Source: Batillaria attramentaria
Lineage: Eukaryota > Mollusca > Gastropoda > Batillariidae
Length of the DNA: 64,000 nucleotides
NCBI GenBank assembly: GCA_018292915.2
Contig: JACVVK020000343.1
Location: 258,501-322,500, forward strand
Direction of reading: 5' to 3'
The notes beneath the pieces were generated by a model that saw only the letters and a program-made list of their open reading frames with translations, was not told where the DNA came from and did no database searches. Position 1 is the stretch's first letter; every line of letters begins with the position of its first letter. The translations under genes were made by a program, and so were the position numbers. Positions 61,491 through 64,000 of the stretch are shown in pieces.

Positions 61491-63805
61491 CGTAGGGCCG
61501 CCAACACTGTCACGGTGAAGTGTGGGTTCGATCCGAGGTCGAATGTGATATGGGTATCGATTTTTCCTGGCTTCTGTGCTGCGCATCGGGGATTTCTCTA
61601 CAGGTGCTCCAGCTTCCTCTTTCTATGAAAGTGAAATGCTACGGTTTGAAGTCTTTTGATGATTGAAATGCGGTCATCATCACTGTCGCTGTTTTGTTTT
61701 CTCGTACAGTGTAATAAAATCTGCATAACACACACCATAGATAAAGTTTTAAAAAGCACGATTTAAGACATTAAGCACACATAAATATGACGGCTTACCT
61801 AGTGACCTAGAAACACGATTTAAAACTACGAAACAAGAGTTGTGTAGCAATATCCTGTTATGTTCGGAGGATTTGGAAAACGAATGTATCACATTTACAC
61901 AATATCAGCAGCAGCAACATAAAAAATCTTCAATACCGTCGCTAGATTCGGTCTGGAATATTCTTTGGGCGGATGATTTTATGTCGTGCGCCATGATGTA
62001 TGTCCGTGTACATTCACAAATTACAAAATATAGACGCGAGGAAGTTGGATTAGTTTCCTCAAGCAAAAACTCCCACCAAGATGATTTGCTAGCACGTGTA
62101 GTTCCACAGGCCAGCAATCCTGAAGTCTGAAAAACCTAAACATGATGTACGTGACAGATGCGGCGATGTAGACTTCCCTACAAAGCAAACCGGAGGATGT
62201 ACACGCTCGGTTCTGAAGGCTTGAGAAAGGAGTTTCATATCTTTTCAGTACAGAGTGTTAACCGCATAAATCTGAGCTTTCCCAGAAACCACCAATTGCG
62301 CCATGATCATAAACATTTCATGAGCTGACATGGCAATGGCCGGACATTATGGTAATGTACCATGGGCAGACCTCAGAGCTGAATGGCCGCATGGCGTGGA
62401 CTGTGAGATGGATGGACACTGACCATTCTCCCACAGAACAGTCTTTAGGGACGCATTCAATATTGACGAACAACTTCTGCCCATTTAGTGGCAAACCGCT
62501 TGACAAGGCACACCAAAACAGAACAGCTACCACACTGTCGAACGACACTAACCACATTCACGCTGAGCATGGTTGCTCTTGCAGAAATTCATTATTGTTC
62601 CCATTCGAAAGGATAGTGACTAGCTCGTCAGACGGATGCAAACTACTAGGTTGTTGACCGGAAGGTGATGCGCGAGTTGATCCAACGCCGTAACCAGTTA
62701 GCTGACGTATATTTCAAACAGCCATGCGCTAATGATAACTCCAGACCAACAACAGCCACGTGAATGAAGACATGAGCCAAGAACAAATTCATTGATAAAA
62801 TAATTAAAATAAGTAATCCTTCAATCAAACAGAAGAAGAGAGGTAGCATATGTTACAGCGCAGATGGCATAAATTACTCTTAAATTCTTATATTAACAGT
62901 TGACTGATGAATACCAGTCCACACCAAAGCTGACAAGATGAACGTCTGTACTAACTGGCACTTTCCTTGGAAGATGTTAACTTGGCCATCAAAGAAATGA
63001 ACAATTTCCATCTTCTGACCGTCAGGGCGTTGACCGAGACTTGTCAGAGACAGGGATCTGAGTCCTCCGGGACTGTAGGGGCGTGACAGCCCTCGGTTTA
63101 CAGACAATGGTCTCCCTACGGAGAGCTCGGTGCCAGACTGGCAGAGGCGATCAGACTATATTCCTCGCAGTTTACAGAATTTGAAGCCCTCAGGGATGAA
63201 ATTTATCGCGCTTTTGCGTGGAATAAAATCAACGGGCAATGAACATTTGTTGGACGCGTCACCAATTGAAAGAGGAAGGGGAAGTTACAAAGAAAAGTTA
63301 AGGAAATTTTCTCTTACATGAAAGGTAAAGTGGCAGGTTTTTGTCCAAGAAAATAGATTATAGACATCAACTTTGAATCTTCGGAACGATAATGTCATAC
63401 TGGACTGCCAATGAAGAGAAAACTGTGGTAATTCGTTATCTAGTCTCCCCATAACTGTATTAAGCACACAAATCATTTTCCATATGTGCTGATAATTATA
63501 TGAATATGATTTTACAGAATAAGGAGCTGTTTTTATTCTCTGATGCAGCCACCAGAACGGTTAAGAACTCTGGTGTCCTTGCACTGCAGTTCAAATCGCG
63601 GTATACGGACTCCTTGTCAGGGCCCCCCTCCCTCCCCCCACCTCTCTCTCTCTCTCATTCCCGAGAGCCTTCTGCACTTCAATGCTCCCCAATTGGCGTT
63701 TTGTGATTTTATCTTTTGCTTATAATATTTGCTTTGTGTTTCTTCATTATTGTAAGATGTAGCGATGACAACTTGTAAGACAGGTAAAAAACCCAATAAA
63801 CGTTT

Positions 63806-63827
63806 CATCATTATCATCATCATCATC

Positions 63828-63869
<42 letters not shown>

Positions 63870-63888
63870 GCACACACACACACACACA
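63806..63888 (+). repeat. (ATC)n-(TCTC)n-(AC)n compound tract
   Basis: ATC triplets, then a CT run, then an AC run near the window end. Confidence 0.9.
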
Positions 63889-64000
63889 GAGAGTGGAGCA
63901 TGGCTTTTATACTGCAGCTGACTTCCTACTAATACCTGTACTCCCCGCTAATCAAAGCAGATAAAAAGTTCAGTACGCACTCAGAGACCGCTCTTATGTA

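Overview
This is a window of animal nuclear DNA with two protein-coding genes that converge, embedded in very repeat-rich, intron-rich sequence. Multi-exon genes with GT-AG introns, long dinucleotide microsatellites, a young tRNA-derived SINE family and a two-immunoglobulin zig-8/Dpr-type neural surface protein point to a lophotrochozoan, most likely a gastropod mollusc. That placement is inference; no rRNA or mitochondrial marker is present.

Left part (943-16016, + strand): a complete 10-exon gene for an SLC22-family organic ion/zwitterion transporter. All splice phases join into one 576-residue open frame with a start, an in-frame upstream stop and a stop codon. Its introns carry most of the unusual structure: two copies of a 1.2-kb repeat in opposite orientation (2251-3440 and about 11680-12885) plus a second inverted pair (7749-8028 and 11236-11520), which together bracket exons 3-6; a 1.7-kb G/T-rich element between direct repeats (4719-6510); a MITE with 45-bp inverted ends and 9-bp target duplication (6936-7459); a (TG)40 tract ending at the exon 6 acceptor; an exact 57-bp tandem duplication over the exon 6 donor; and a 23/20-bp minisatellite (15008-15777) just before the last exon.

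Middle part (26513-43186, - strand): four exons of a secreted or membrane-anchored two-Ig-domain protein of the zig-8/Dpr type. These are a signal-peptide exon with the start of Ig1, the rest of Ig1, Ig2, and a 24-nt microexon. The last exon(s) were not found with confidence. At two of its donor sites the exon-intron junction is itself duplicated or triplicated, as at SLC22 exon 6.

Rest of the window: 16017-26512 (between the convergent 3' ends) and 43187-64000 (upstream of the Ig gene) hold no gene I can support. They contain SINEs of at least two families, fold-back elements, a 71-bp near-perfect palindrome (56405-56475), CCCGGG-rich fold-back DNA (about 49719-50046), minisatellites and many (AC)n, (AG)n and (AT)n tracts. 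The two genes have unrelated jobs, membrane transport and cell-surface recognition; nothing suggests that they act together.
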